The position numbers and the translations under genes were made by a program. 13,076 nucleotides of DNA, taken from NCBI GenBank assembly GCA_945876155.1, contig CAMCMW010000012.1, forward strand, positions 1 to 13,076, written 5' to 3'. This DNA is from an uncultured Ruminococcus sp. Its GTDB lineage: Bacteria; Bacillota; Clostridia; Oscillospirales; Ruminococcaceae. This document shows positions 1 to 5,574 of the stretch, piece by piece; the first letter of the stretch is position 1, and every line of letters starts with the position of its first letter. The notes beneath the pieces were generated by a model. The model saw only the letters and a list, made by a program, of their open reading frames with translations. It did no database searches and was not told the DNA's origin.

Positions 1-238
1 CCTGGAGCATTTCAATATCGTCCGGATCAACAACCTCCGGCTTGATTGTCAGTGACTTGATGTTCTTAGCGCCTGTTACAACGACTTCAACCTGTCCGCC
101 GCCTGATGTAGCAGAAAATTCTCTTGCCTCTATGTCAGTCTGAAGCTCTGTGATTTCGTCCTGCATTTTCTGAGCCTGCTTAATCATTGAGTTCATGTTC
201 TGAGCTCCGCCAATATTCTTAGGTACTCTTGATTTCAT
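1..238 (-). CDS. ybaB: YbaB/EbfC family nucleoid-associated protein (C-terminal part outside the window)
   Basis: The first 79 residues are visible, read leftwards from the ATG at 238; the gene continues past position 1. They begin MKSRVPKNIGG and continue with a Met/Gln-rich helix (NMNSMIKQAQKMQDEITELQ, residues 14-33). The conserved core with SGGGQVEVVVTGAKNIKSL (45-63) and a PEVVDPDD turn follows. This helix plus GxGxVxVxxxG core is the signature of small YbaB/EbfC DNA-binding proteins, which act as dimers and are usually about 100-115 residues. The start is supported by AAAGGAG 7 nt upstream. It lies 40 nt downstream of dnaX on the same strand, the classical dnaX-ybaB(-recR) arrangement, so co-transcription is likely. 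No separate promoter is evident. The family assignment is firm; its precise role here (nucleoid organisation or repair) is inferred from the family. Confidence 0.93.
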   Translation of the reverse strand, partial: MKSRVPKNIGGAQNMNSMIKQAQKMQDEITELQTDIEAREFSATSGGGQVEVVVTGAKNIKSLTIKPEVVDPDDIEMLQ

Positions 239-278
239 TTTTTTACTCCTTTAATATTTAAGTTAAGTATATTTTTTA

Positions 279-1841
279 TTATTCAACAGCAGTTTCAATA
301 CCACTGTTTATAGCTTTTTCAATAAGCATATCAGCTTTTTTTTCTTCCTTGTCCGCCGCCGTACATCTCGCCTTTATGACGTAAGGCTTGCCCATAACAG
401 ACTGAATCGCCTTATTAAGCTGATGAACATTGTCCTTAACCTTGAAAAGTTTCAGGAAGAATCTGTTGGGGGTATCTATCAGCATAATATTTTTATGGAC
501 AAACGCCTTTGAACCGGCAAGCGCACCGGATACAGACGGGCATATTCTGGTAAACTCCTCCAGAATAGCAGTCCATTCCGCAAGGGGTTTAAAGTCAGAT
601 GGTTTCAGCTTTGACATATCCGCCGCCGGTTTCACCTGTTCTTCCGGCTCACTGACAGCCTGTGAAACTGATGCCGGCTCAGGTGCAGCAGAAGTCCGTG
701 AACTATCCGACTGTTTTATTTTATCATAATTTGCGGTATTGTCAAGCGGTTTTTGTAAAATCTGTCTTGTGCAAAGCTTTATCAAGCACATCTCAAATTC
801 CACACGCTTATTCAATGCCCTGCCGATTTTTTCGTTACATTCCTGCAAAATCGTTATCTTGCTCAGAATCTCATTAAGTTCCAGCTTGTCCGAAAGTGAT
901 TTCAGACGCTGGGTTTCGTCCGGCATACAGGCAAGCAGTCCGGATTTTTCAGGACACACCTTCATAAGCATCATGTTGCGGAACTGTTCGGTCAGCTCAA
1001 CGCAGAGTTTCTGCATATCCTTTGACATACTGTAAAGCCTGTCGGCAACTTCAAGAGCGTCACCAGGGCGTTTCTGCACCGACGCCTCGATTATTTCAAA
1101 AAGATGGTCACGTCCGGCAATTCCGGCAGCTGATGACACAACGTCAAGGTCAATTTTATCTGAGTATGCAGCGCACTGGTCAAGCAGTGACAGCGCATCT
1201 CTCATACCGCCGTCCGAAAGCTTTGCTATTAAAGCGGCAGCGTTTTCGTCAAGTGACAGGTTTTCCTGTCCGGCAATGTAAAGCAGTCTGTTTTTGATGT
1301 CCTCCGGCAGAATCCTGCGGAAATCAAACCGCTGACATCTCGAAGTTATAGTCGCCGGAACCTTGTGTACCTCAGTGGTCGCAAGGATAAACTTGACGTA
1401 CTCCGGAGGCTCTTCCATGATTTTCAGCAGTGCATTGAAGGCACTGGGTGACAGCATATGCACCTCGTCAATAATATAAATCTTGTATTTACATCTTTCC
1501 GGTGTATACACAGCGCCGTCACGCAAATCACGGATATCGTCAACGCCATTGTTTGAGGCAGCGTCAATTTCAATTATATCTGACAGTGCCGAAGAGTCTG
1601 CGTCGTGGCAGATATCACATTCAAGGCAGGGATTTCCCTCAGATTCACCGGGGCAGTTTACCGCCTTTGCAAAAATTCTTGCACAGGTAGTCTTACCCGT
1701 TCCCCTTGAACCGGTAAAAAGGTAGGCATGAGCCGTTCTGCCGTTTTTTATCTGATTTTTCAGTATTGTTGTGATATGCGGCTGGGAAATGACATCATCA
1801 AAAGAAAGCGGCCGCCATTTTCTGTATAATGCCTTATAAAT
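279..1841 (-). CDS. dnaX: DNA polymerase III subunit gamma/tau
   Basis: DnaX is the ATPase of the clamp loader that places the beta sliding clamp on DNA and tethers the polymerase. Counted from the proposed start at 1841, the protein has 520 residues. It shows the N-terminal YKALYRKWRP motif, the Walker A GSRGTGKT (44-51), four zinc-binding Cys (63, 72, 75, 78), the Walker B DEVH (125-128), sensor 1 ATTE (154-157) and the SRC arginine-finger motif (167-169). A Ser/Pro/Glu-rich linker then leads to a C-terminal tau-like domain. Start choice: ATT at 1841 aligns with the usual first Met of the family (before YxALYR) and lies 5 nt after a perfect GGAGGTGA. GTG at 1850 overlaps that SD. ATG at 1868 has only GGGAG 4 nt away. 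The open frame extends to 2012, but that part is the SRP RNA gene. Identity is certain; the start codon is an inference. Confidence 0.97.
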   Translation of the reverse strand: MYKALYRKWRPLSFDDVISQPHITTILKNQIKNGRTAHAYLFTGSRGTGKTTCARIFAKAVNCPGESEGNPCLECDICHDADSSALSDIIEIDAASNNGVDDIRDLRDGAVYTPERCKYKIYIIDEVHMLSPSAFNALLKIMEEPPEYVKFILATTEVHKVPATITSRCQRFDFRRILPEDIKNRLLYIAGQENLSLDENAAALIAKLSDGGMRDALSLLDQCAAYSDKIDLDVVSSAAGIAGRDHLFEIIEASVQKRPGDALEVADRLYSMSKDMQKLCVELTEQFRNMMLMKVCPEKSGLLACMPDETQRLKSLSDKLELNEILSKITILQECNEKIGRALNKRVEFEMCLIKLCTRQILQKPLDNTANYDKIKQSDSSRTSAAPEPASVSQAVSEPEEQVKPAADMSKLKPSDFKPLAEWTAILEEFTRICPSVSGALAGSKAFVHKNIMLIDTPNRFFLKLFKVKDNVHQLNKAIQSVMGKPYVIKARCTAADKEEKKADMLIEKAINSGIETAVE

Positions 1842-1846
1842 AACGG

Positions 1847-1854
1847 TCACCTCC
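1847..1854 (-). promoter_or_regulatory. Ribosome binding site that decides the dnaX start
   Basis: The minus strand reads GGAGGTGA at 1854-1847, an 8-base match to the 16S anti-Shine-Dalgarno sequence. The next 5 nt (CCGTT) lead to ATT at 1841-1839. Counted from GGAGG, the spacing to ATT is 8 nt, which is optimal. No ATG, GTG or TTG lies at a suitable distance downstream, so this site argues for initiation at the ATT codon. Confidence 0.7.
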
Positions 1855-1893
1855 GTACTTAACGTCATCATTCTCCCGATTATCCCGGCACAG

Positions 1894-1905
1894 AAAAAAT
1901 TCCGG
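1894..1905 (-). terminator. Terminator at the 3' end of the SRP RNA
   Basis: The closing strand of the SRP RNA helix ends in CCGGAA followed by TTTTTT (1899-1894), acting as an intrinsic terminator. No good separate promoter was found between here and dnaX, so dnaX may depend on read-through. TCCCGG (1907-1902) could alternatively pair with CCGGGA (1888-1883), which would disrupt the closing helix. Confidence 0.6.
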
Positions 1906-2025
1906 GACATAGGTGTGCAGGCTTGCTGCGGCACACAAAACGATCCGCTTAATGCTGCTCGGTTCCCCGCCTGACATGGTTCACGGTGTCTCATTGCACA
2001 GGGCCCGCACACCTATATTCCGGAA
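1894..2025 (-). ncRNA. ffs: Signal recognition particle RNA, small bacterial type (4.5S-like)
   Basis: This RNA pairs with Ffh to target nascent membrane and secreted proteins. The minus strand carries the conserved helix 8 core: GTGAACCATGTCAGG, then CGG, the GGAA tetraloop (1966-1963), CCG, and AGCAGC (1959-1954). This is the Ffh-binding architecture of the E. coli 4.5S RNA (GTCAGG and AGCAGC opposed across the internal loop, GGAA cap). The ends close into a long helix: ATAGGTGTGC (near 2016-2007) pairs with GCACACCTAT, and TTCCGG (2025-2020) pairs with CCGGAA (1905-1900), directly followed by T6. There is no Alu domain, so it is the small form. Location immediately upstream of dnaX is typical. 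Ends are estimated from the helix, and the mature RNA may be a few bases shorter. Confidence 0.93.
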
Positions 2026-2056
2026 TAAACACTAATTCCTTATTGTTAGCCCTTAA

Positions 2057-2085
2057 ATTATAACACATTACTCAGAAAATTTCAA
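2057..2085 (-). promoter_or_regulatory. Sigma-A promoter for SRP RNA (and probably dnaX-ybaB)
   Basis: The minus strand reads TTGAAA (2085-2080), a 17-nt spacer, then TATAAT (2062-2057), with a TGT just before the -10 giving an extended -10 (TGnTATAAT). The transcript should begin near 2050, about 25 nt before the SRP RNA closing helix, implying 5' trimming. Confidence 0.88.
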
Positions 2086-2144
2086 GGGGTTTATAATATT
2101 TTTTTATATTTTCAGAAAAATATCACTTTTTTTCAAAAAAGTAC

Positions 2145-2173
2145 TTGACATTTTCAAAAAGTGGTGATATAAT
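2145..2173 (+). promoter_or_regulatory. Sigma-A promoter for tRNA-Leu
   Basis: A perfect TTGACA (2145-2150), a 17-nt spacer and a perfect TATAAT (2168-2173), with an extended TGA before the -10. It points right towards the tRNA gene and stands back to back with the SRP RNA promoter, 59 nt between the two -35 elements. Start expected near 2180. Confidence 0.92.
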
Positions 2174-2181
2174 ATTATGGT

Positions 2182-2210
2182 AATCAATTCAGAAATACAA
2201 TGAATTGATT
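2182..2210 (+). other. Hairpin at the 5' end of the pre-tRNA leader
   Basis: AATCAATTCA (2182-2191) and TGAATTGATT (2201-2210) form a perfect 10-bp inverted repeat with a 9-nt loop. It falls at the predicted start of the tRNA transcript, inside a leader of about 107 nt. No T-run follows, so it is not an intrinsic terminator. It may stabilise the pre-tRNA 5' end or be a palindromic protein-binding site; neither can be decided from sequence. Confidence 0.5.
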
Positions 2211-2286
2211 GAACTGTGTGGAGTAATGTGAAAGCATCCACCTCGGTTTTGAATTTGAGCCGTTTAAAAATTTCAGATTCATATAT

Positions 2287-2373
2287 GCGGATATGGCGGA
2301 ATCGGCAGACGCGCCAGCTTCAGGTGCTGGTCCTCGCAAGGGGGTGGAGGTTCAAGTCCTCTTATCCGCACCA
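2287..2373 (+). tRNA. tRNA-Leu (anticodon CAG)
   Basis: An 87-nt tRNA with CCA encoded. The acceptor strands GCGGATA (2287-2293) and TATCCGC pair fully and are followed by A and CCA. The anticodon stem CCAGC/GCTGG encloses the loop TTCAGGT with anticodon CAG (2321-2323), reading the leucine codon CUG. A long variable arm (TCCTCGCAAGGGGG) marks it as a class II tRNA, as expected for Leu. The T arm is GGAGG-TTCAAGT-CCTCT. It is a stand-alone unit with its own promoter and terminators. Confidence 0.97.
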
Positions 2374-2389
2374 GCCGGGTGAACCCGGC
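2374..2389 (+). other. GC-rich hairpin abutting the tRNA CCA end
   Basis: GCCGGG-TGAA-CCCGGC forms a 6-bp stem starting at the base right after CCA. It has no T-run of its own. It probably sits in the 3' trailer and may affect 3' end processing, or act with the terminator just downstream. Confidence 0.5.
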
Positions 2390-2394
2390 AGGAC

Positions 2395-2429
2395 AAATCG
2401 GACTTCATTTTATGGAGTCCGATTTTTTT
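2395..2429 (+). terminator. Intrinsic terminator of tRNA-Leu (first copy)
   Basis: A 14-bp stem from AAATCGGACTTCAT to ATGGAGTCCGATTT with a TTT loop and one G-T pair, ending in a run of seven T (2423-2429). A strong Rho-independent terminator. Confidence 0.93.
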
Positions 2430-2455
2430 ATTGCGTGACATCACTTGGTTAAACC

Positions 2456-2482
2456 GACTTCATTTTTATGGAGTCCTTTTTT
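2456..2482 (+). terminator. Second, degenerate copy of the tRNA terminator
   Basis: GACTTCAT-TTTT-ATGGAGTC (2456-2475) repeats the core of the first terminator almost base for base, followed by CTTTTTT. The outer AAATCG/CGATTT base pairs are lost. It looks like a tandem duplication that still works as a back-up terminator. The next 80 bases, up to the promoter at 2562, hold nothing recognisable. Confidence 0.7.
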
Positions 2483-2561
2483 GTTGCCATAAGAACCTGA
2501 TAATCGAATTATTAGTGTACGCAATATATTAAATAAACTTGAAATTTGTAGCAAATGCACA

Positions 2562-2590
2562 TTGACAGTTAATATATAGTATGGTATAAT
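2562..2590 (+). promoter_or_regulatory. Sigma-A promoter for the dockerin protein gene
   Basis: A perfect TTGACA (2562-2567), a 17-nt spacer and a perfect TATAAT (2585-2590), with TGG before the -10. The predicted start near 2597 gives a 5' UTR of about 52 nt. Confidence 0.92.
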
Positions 2591-2648
2591 ATAGGTATAA
2601 AAAAATCTAAAGATTAACAATAGTTAATAGAAAAGGACCTGGTTAATT

Positions 2649-3653
2649 ATGAAGAAATTTGCAAAAAGACTGACAGCTCTCATTTCCAGTATCTGTCTTG
2701 CAGCAGCTGCATTGACTTCCGCAGCATTTTCAGCAAGTGCAGCAGTGGAAATACCGCTGGAAAAGACAGATGTTGATGGTTATGATTTCTATTCATGTAC
2801 GGTAACTTATTATACCGGTGAAAATGGCGAAAAGGTTCCCGTATACCATGACAGATATTATGATTTTACATCCGATTTTGAAGGTGAATGCCATGAGTAT
2901 GACAGAAATTATAAATATGTATTTGTAACAATAAATGATGATACAGCTTGTGAAGAACTGGAGAATGTTCTTGGTGAACGCTCAGACACTGTTTATGATT
3001 TTGTTTCTGATTTTTATCATTATAATATTGCAGAAAATCAGCTTGTTTATGAATATTCAACTGAATTTGACTACAAAAAGCTTTACGATATTCCCGGCGT
3101 AGAAAAAGTTGAATTAGCTAAATCACGTGAATCCAATGACTTTGGCAAAGATGTCAGATTTTCTGGTGATGACTCATGGGCAGAAGATAACGGTATTTCG
3201 TCTAATAATAATCTGATTATGTCAAACGTAATCACAGACGGTGAAACTGAACTGACTCCGGAAATGTTTGACAGCACAGGATTTACAGTAAAGCATGTAT
3301 ACGAAGAAATGCCGAATGAATGGCTTGTTTACTATGAGTATGAAGGCCTGGATTCCTATGTTGATTTTGATGCACAGGCAAGAAATATTGACGGTATCTT
3401 ATCATCAGATGTTTCTTTTTACATTCTTGATACGTTCAGCGTAACTTTAGTTTTCGATACTGTTGAAAAGCCAGTCGAAACAGGCGACCTGAATAGCGAT
3501 GGTGTTGTTGACCTTTATGATGTTGTATCTGTTGCACAGTATATCATGGGTATGACTGAATTTACTGAACAACAGCTTTCCCTCGCTGATTACAATGCTG
3601 ACGGTAAAGTAAACATCTACGATGCAATCGAAATTGCTAAAACTTTAATCTGA
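2649..3653 (+). CDS. Secreted protein with C-terminal type I dockerin; main module of unknown function
   Basis: A 334-residue exported protein. Residues 1-31 are a Sec signal peptide (MKKFAKR, a hydrophobic stretch, then an SASA cleavage site). Residues 32-278 are acidic and Tyr-rich and match no family I recognise. Residues 279-334 are a type I dockerin with two calcium-binding repeats, DLNSDGVVDLYD and DYNADGKVNIYD, each with D/N at positions 1, 3, 5, 9 and 12 and followed by a helix. The LY/IY pairs at repeat positions 10-11 are the usual cohesin-contact sites. Dockerins plug proteins into cohesin-bearing scaffoldins (cellulosome-like complexes), so the product probably works outside the cell. 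The middle may hold two ferredoxin-like halves (around YVFVTINDD...IPGVEKVEL and again near FTVKHVYEE), but this is weak. The start has AAGGA 11 nt upstream. Own promoter and terminator; no catalytic domain seen. Confidence 0.93.
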   Translation: MKKFAKRLTALISSICLAAAALTSAAFSASAAVEIPLEKTDVDGYDFYSCTVTYYTGENGEKVPVYHDRYYDFTSDFEGECHEYDRNYKYVFVTINDDTACEELENVLGERSDTVYDFVSDFYHYNIAENQLVYEYSTEFDYKKLYDIPGVEKVELAKSRESNDFGKDVRFSGDDSWAEDNGISSNNNLIMSNVITDGETELTPEMFDSTGFTVKHVYEEMPNEWLVYYEYEGLDSYVDFDAQARNIDGILSSDVSFYILDTFSVTLVFDTVEKPVETGDLNSDGVVDLYDVVSVAQYIMGMTEFTEQQLSLADYNADGKVNIYDAIEIAKTLI

Positions 3654-3663
3654 TTTAAATATG

Positions 3664-3694
3664 ACCCCATGCTTAAAGCGTGGGGTTATTTTTT
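3664..3694 (+). terminator. Intrinsic terminator of the dockerin gene
   Basis: ACCCCATGC-TTAAA-GCGTGGGGT forms a 9-bp stem with one T-G pair, followed by TATTTTTT. It begins 10 nt after the stop codon and almost abuts the -35 of the next promoter. Confidence 0.92.
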
Positions 3695-3699
3695 AGGGA

Positions 3700-3728
3700 T
3701 TGACACAGTTTTAATATAGGTATATAAT
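3700..3728 (+). promoter_or_regulatory. Sigma-A promoter for the lipoprotein gene
   Basis: A perfect TTGACA (3700-3705), a 17-nt spacer and a perfect TATAAT (3723-3728). The start is expected near 3735, only about 20 nt before the coding region. Confidence 0.92.
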
Positions 3729-3754
3729 AATGATAACTAATCGGAGGAAATCTT

Positions 3755-4516
3755 ATGAATTATAAAGCACTTATTTCAATTGCAGCCGCTGCCTGCCTGT
3801 TTTCACTTTCAACCGGGTGCGGTACTGATAAAAGCAGCAGTACTGCTTCGGAGAGTTCCGCAGCGTCTGAGGAAACAAGCACTTCAGAACACAAGACAAA
3901 GCTGACCGCAGTATCACCTTCACCCAAAATTTCAACTGTCAGTCCCGACGAAGTAAAGGTGTACAAGCACTCAAACAAAGCCTTTACCCTTAAAGACTGC
4001 ACCACCTCCATTTTTATGGAAAACGGCTGGGAGATTCTGTCCGGCGGTACTGCAACAGAACAACAGACGGATGAAATAACATCATTTCCGGCTGTTGTGC
4101 AGTATCTTGACACAAAGACTACACTCACAATCACTGTTGCTGACGAGTCCGAGGACAGGGATTCTGTCCTCGCCGGAACTGAGGAAACGTATATTGCCGC
4201 TTACGGCAGTGCATACGACAGCATTGACATAACCAGTTTTAAACAGCTTTCAATTGACGAGTTTGATTCGTTTATAATCAAAGCGGACGTTGTAATAAAG
4301 GGTGAAAGCTTTGCAATGACCCATATTCTGTCCAATGACGTGTCCGGCAAAAGCTATTCATGGATGCTCCTTGACAGCGACGGAAAGATCGCAGATTTCG
4401 ACCTTGCAGAGGCGATTTGCTACCCGAAAGTCATTGACACATCAAAATTTGAAGAGTTTGAAAAATATAAGGATATAGACCTGGACAGCCTTTATAAAGT
4501 CCCCAGAGGAAATTAA
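3755..4516 (+). CDS. Putative lipoprotein of unknown function
   Basis: A 253-residue protein with a lipoprotein signal peptide: MNYK, a hydrophobic stretch, and LSTGC with the lipid-accepting Cys at 22. A Ser/Thr/Glu-rich flexible linker follows (about 24-65), typical of tethered extracellular lipoproteins. The remaining ~190 residues form a globular domain beginning VYKHSNKAFTLKDC and ending YKVPRGN. It has alternating beta-strand-like and helical segments and no catalytic motif I can name. GGAGGA lies 6 nt before the ATG, a strong ribosome binding site. The gene is monocistronic between its own promoter and a bidirectional terminator. It was probably placed next to the dockerin gene by chance, since a terminator and a new promoter separate them. 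It should be anchored on the outer face of the cytoplasmic membrane; function unknown. Confidence 0.9.
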   Translation: MNYKALISIAAAACLFSLSTGCGTDKSSSTASESSAASEETSTSEHKTKLTAVSPSPKISTVSPDEVKVYKHSNKAFTLKDCTTSIFMENGWEILSGGTATEQQTDEITSFPAVVQYLDTKTTLTITVADESEDRDSVLAGTEETYIAAYGSAYDSIDITSFKQLSIDEFDSFIIKADVVIKGESFAMTHILSNDVSGKSYSWMLLDSDGKIADFDLAEAICYPKVIDTSKFEEFEKYKDIDLDSLYKVPRGN

Positions 4517-4521
4517 AAAAC

Positions 4522-4560
4522 AACTGCCGCACCATCAATTCCGGTGCGGCAGTTTATTTT
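4522..4560. terminator. Bidirectional terminator between the lipoprotein gene and the his operon
   Basis: AACTGCCGCACC (4522-4533) and GGTGCGGCAGTT (4543-4554) pair perfectly over 12 bp with a 9-nt loop. TTTATTTT follows on the plus strand. On the minus strand the stem is followed by GTTTTTT. It can therefore end both the lipoprotein transcript and the converging his operon, whose last stop codon is at 4562. Confidence 0.93.
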
Positions 4561-4561
4561 A

Positions 4562-4900
4562 TCATGTATTCTTGTCAACCTGGTGGAATTTTTTCAGATT
4601 TCCGATTTTTTCGTTTCTCTCGTCAAGAACCTTTTCAACCTCTGACCATTCAAGTCCCTGATTAGCACACAGCACCATAACATGATAAAGCAGGTCGTTT
4701 ATCTCGTTTTTCAGCTCGTCGTTGTCATTGTTTTTGGCGGCGATTACTGTTTCAGTAGCCTCCTCGCCAATCTTCTTACAGATTTTGTCAACACCCTTGT
4801 CAAAAAGATAGCAGGTGTAGGAATTTTCCTGTGCGGTACCGTTTTCGTAGTCCGCTTTTCTCTGCTTGATTACTTCAAAAATTTCCTCGTAAACTGTCAT
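4562..4900 (-). CDS. hisE: Phosphoribosyl-ATP pyrophosphatase
   Basis: HisE hydrolyses phosphoribosyl-ATP to phosphoribosyl-AMP and pyrophosphate, step 2 of histidine biosynthesis, in the cytoplasm. The 112-residue protein shows the MazG-like signature: KKIGEEATETVIAAKN (acidic metal-binding residues) followed by DELKNEINDLLYHVMVL. It is free-standing rather than fused to HisI, which lies directly upstream with a 2-nt gap. Its ribosome binding site (GAGGAGA) is inside the end of hisI, so translation is probably coupled. It is the last gene of the operon, two bases from the shared terminator. The length suits the monofunctional family. Confidence 0.97.
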   Translation of the reverse strand: MTVYEEIFEVIKQRKADYENGTAQENSYTCYLFDKGVDKICKKIGEEATETVIAAKNNDNDELKNEINDLLYHVMVLCANQGLEWSEVEKVLDERNEKIGNLKKFHQVDKNT

Positions 4901-4902
4901 TC

Positions 4903-5250
4903 TTATTTCTCCTCATCGTTATAAATTTCATTGAAAAAGCAGCTGTACTCTCCAGTATGGCAGGCAACACCAGTCTGCTTTACGTTTACAAGCAGTGTGT
5001 CATTGTCGCAGTCACCGTAAATGCTCACAACCTTCTGCAAGTGTCCGGAGGTTGCTCCCTTGTTCCAGTATTCCTGTCTGGAACGGCTCCAGAACCACGT
5101 ATAGCCTGTTTCGAGAGTTTTTTTCAGGCTTTCCTTGTTCATGTACGCAAGCATTAAAACCGTCTTTGTGTCTGCCTCAAAGCATATTGCCGGTATAAGC
5201 TCGCTCTTAACAAAAAATTTGTCAAGGTCGTTTAAGTCTATTTTTATCAT
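4903..5250 (-). CDS. hisI: Phosphoribosyl-AMP cyclohydrolase
   Basis: HisI opens the adenine ring of phosphoribosyl-AMP to give ProFAR, step 3 of the pathway. The 115-residue protein carries the full active-site set: [18 protein letters not shown] (55-72), the Mg-binding DCDND (80-84), and zinc-binding Cys81, Cys97 and Cys104 with the [10 protein letters not shown] motif. It is monofunctional; in enterobacteria this domain is fused to HisE. GAGGA upstream of the ATG at 5250 sets the start. The preceding gene on the strand is a small membrane protein, not hisF, and it is separated from hisI by 12 nt. Confidence 0.97.
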   Translation of the reverse strand: MIKIDLNDLDKFFVKSELIPAICFEADTKTVLMLAYMNKESLKKTLETGYTWFWSRSRQEYWNKGATSGHLQKVVSIYGDCDNDTLLVNVKQTGVACHTGEYSCFFNEIYNDEEK

Positions 5251-5262
5251 AACTGTCCTCTT

Positions 5263-5574
5263 TTAAAATATTTTCACTATAGCACCTGCAATTAATATAC
5301 TTACAATACATGCAGGTATCATTGTTGCCATTGCTAATAACAATTCCATTAAAATAATTCTGATTTTATGTTCCTGCTTTTTTATCAGCAGAATGTTGTT
5401 TATAAAAAGATATACGGTTATCAATGCCGCCAAAACAGCAACTACTATCAGGATATTATTTGAAACAATGCTTATATCCTTTTTTACGCATTTAATATAA
5501 TAACTGATTCGGGACAATGTAAAAAAGAACATACACAATATCAGACATATATAATTATCTTTAACAATTGTCAT
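5263..5574 (-). CDS. Small three-helix membrane protein embedded in the his operon, function unknown
   Basis: A 103-residue, very hydrophobic protein starting MTIVKDNY. It has three likely membrane helices, at about 8-27, 40-64 and 72-101, joined by basic loops (KCVKKD and KKQEHKIR) expected to face the cytoplasm. No family is recognised and no catalytic motif is seen. The start at 5574 is chosen because its ATG overlaps the hisF stop as ATGA; a longer frame to 5601 would run into hisF. The gene is therefore translationally coupled to hisF and lies 12 nt before hisI. Sampled base composition is about 30% GC against about 50% in adjacent hisF, unlike its neighbours, suggesting a separate origin or relaxed coding constraint. 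No known step of histidine synthesis needs such a protein. A transport or regulatory role would be speculation. Confidence 0.75.
   Translation of the reverse strand: MTIVKDNYICLILCMFFFTLSRISYYIKCVKKDISIVSNNILIVVAVLAALITVYLFINNILLIKKQEHKIRIILMELLLAMATMIPACIVSILIAGAIVKIF

Noticed and set aside
336..343. A-run in dnaX (eight A on the coding strand) as a programmed frameshift site for a gamma form
   Set aside because: It is near the C-terminus, so it could not produce a short gamma subunit, and the G after the run is in the wrong codon position for the E. coli A AAA AAG slip site.
1842..2012. N-terminal extension of dnaX up to an ATG at 2012
   Set aside because: It reads through the SRP RNA gene, has no DnaX similarity before YKALYR, and has no suitable ribosome binding site at 2012.
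2216..2452. Plus-strand open frame over the tRNA-Leu
   Set aside because: It runs through the tRNA and its terminator and encodes nothing recognisable.
2287..2482. tRNA-Leu as an integration site of a mobile element
   Set aside because: No integrase, no repeat of the tRNA 3' end, and the downstream repeat is a terminator core rather than an att sequence.
4150..4172. Perfect 9-bp inverted repeat CGAGGACAG/CTGTCCTCG inside the lipoprotein gene
   Set aside because: It has no T-run and sits within a well-formed coding region; probably chance, and a terminator role is not supported.
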